Shown in pieces: positions 6,250 to 6,314 of a DNA stretch of 6,314 nucleotides. The first letter of the stretch is position 1. The number at the start of each line of letters is the position of its first letter. Under the pieces are notes generated by a model that was not told where the DNA came from, ran no database searches, and saw only the letters and a program-made list of their open reading frames with translations. The DNA is from Pseudomonadota bacterium (lineage in GTDB: Bacteria; Pseudomonadota; Gammaproteobacteria; Burkholderiales; Nitrosomonadaceae). Location: positions 1 through 6,314 of the forward strand of contig JAFEEV010000188.1 in the NCBI GenBank assembly GCA_018240935.1. Reading direction: 5' to 3'. The position numbers and the translations under genes are program-made.

Positions 6250-6314
6250 TTAAATAAGGATCTTACCGGCGGCGCCAGCGTCCATCATGTGCTCAACATC
6301 CTGGGAATAATCGC
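6250..6314 (-). CDS. C-terminal end of an upstream gene, product uncertain (5' end outside window)
   Basis: Only one minus-strand frame stays open from the right edge; it ends in TAA at 6252-6250 and gives about 20 residues, DYSQDVEHMMDAGAAGKILI. The ending in GKILI after a helix with ...MDAG is loosely like the C-terminus of medium-chain zinc-type dehydrogenases/quinone reductases, but 20 residues cannot settle this. It does not look like the UreD C-terminus. The stop codon lies in the TTAA at the edge of the transposon-like element, so the gene may end naturally here or may have been truncated by the insertion. Confidence 0.35.
   Translation of the reverse strand, partial: DYSQDVEHMMDAGAAGKILI

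Noticed and set aside
6036..6257. Plus-strand open frame of 73 codons across the element upstream of ureA
   Set aside because: It starts inside ureA, runs through the inverted-repeat element and ends just past it; no transposase-like motif is present.

Overview
The window holds an almost complete nickel-urease locus from a proteobacterium. It is most likely a betaproteobacterium, and a urea-using ammonia oxidiser of the Nitrosomonas/Nitrosospira type is a reasonable guess. That placement is inferred from remembered family similarity and from the separate gamma (UreA), beta (UreB) and alpha (UreC) subunits; no search was run.

Layout, left to right. Positions 1-335 (+) are the C-terminal part of the nickel-responsive regulator NikR, cut by the window edge. 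A bidirectional hairpin terminator at 358-386 separates it from the convergent urease locus. Everything else that codes lies on the minus strand. Read in the direction of transcription it is: the tail of an upstream gene (6314-6250), a 141-bp transposon-like element (6249-6109), ureA (6048-5746), ureB (5722-5402), ureC (5368-3662), a candidate small gene (3653-3528), ureE (3515-2991), ureF (2988-2305), ureG (2286-1649, broken by a 1-nt frameshift as given), a second transposon-like element of 143 bp (1622-1480), and a urea transporter gene (1454-471).

How the genes work together. The transporter admits urea, UreABC hydrolyses it to ammonia and carbamate, and UreE, UreF and UreG deliver nickel and CO2 to the UreC active site. 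NikR senses nickel. The scaffold chaperone gene ureD (ureH), often just upstream of ureA, is not in the window.

Most notable points: (1) two short non-coding elements with related IS5-like terminal inverted repeats bracket the urease genes, one with a perfect 4-bp target duplication inside the apparent operon and one occupying the ureA upstream region; (2) a 41-codon open frame with its own Shine-Dalgarno sequence fills almost all of the ureC-ureE gap; (3) ureG carries a clean single-base deletion with both halves otherwise conserved. No gene-free stretch exceeds 300 bases.
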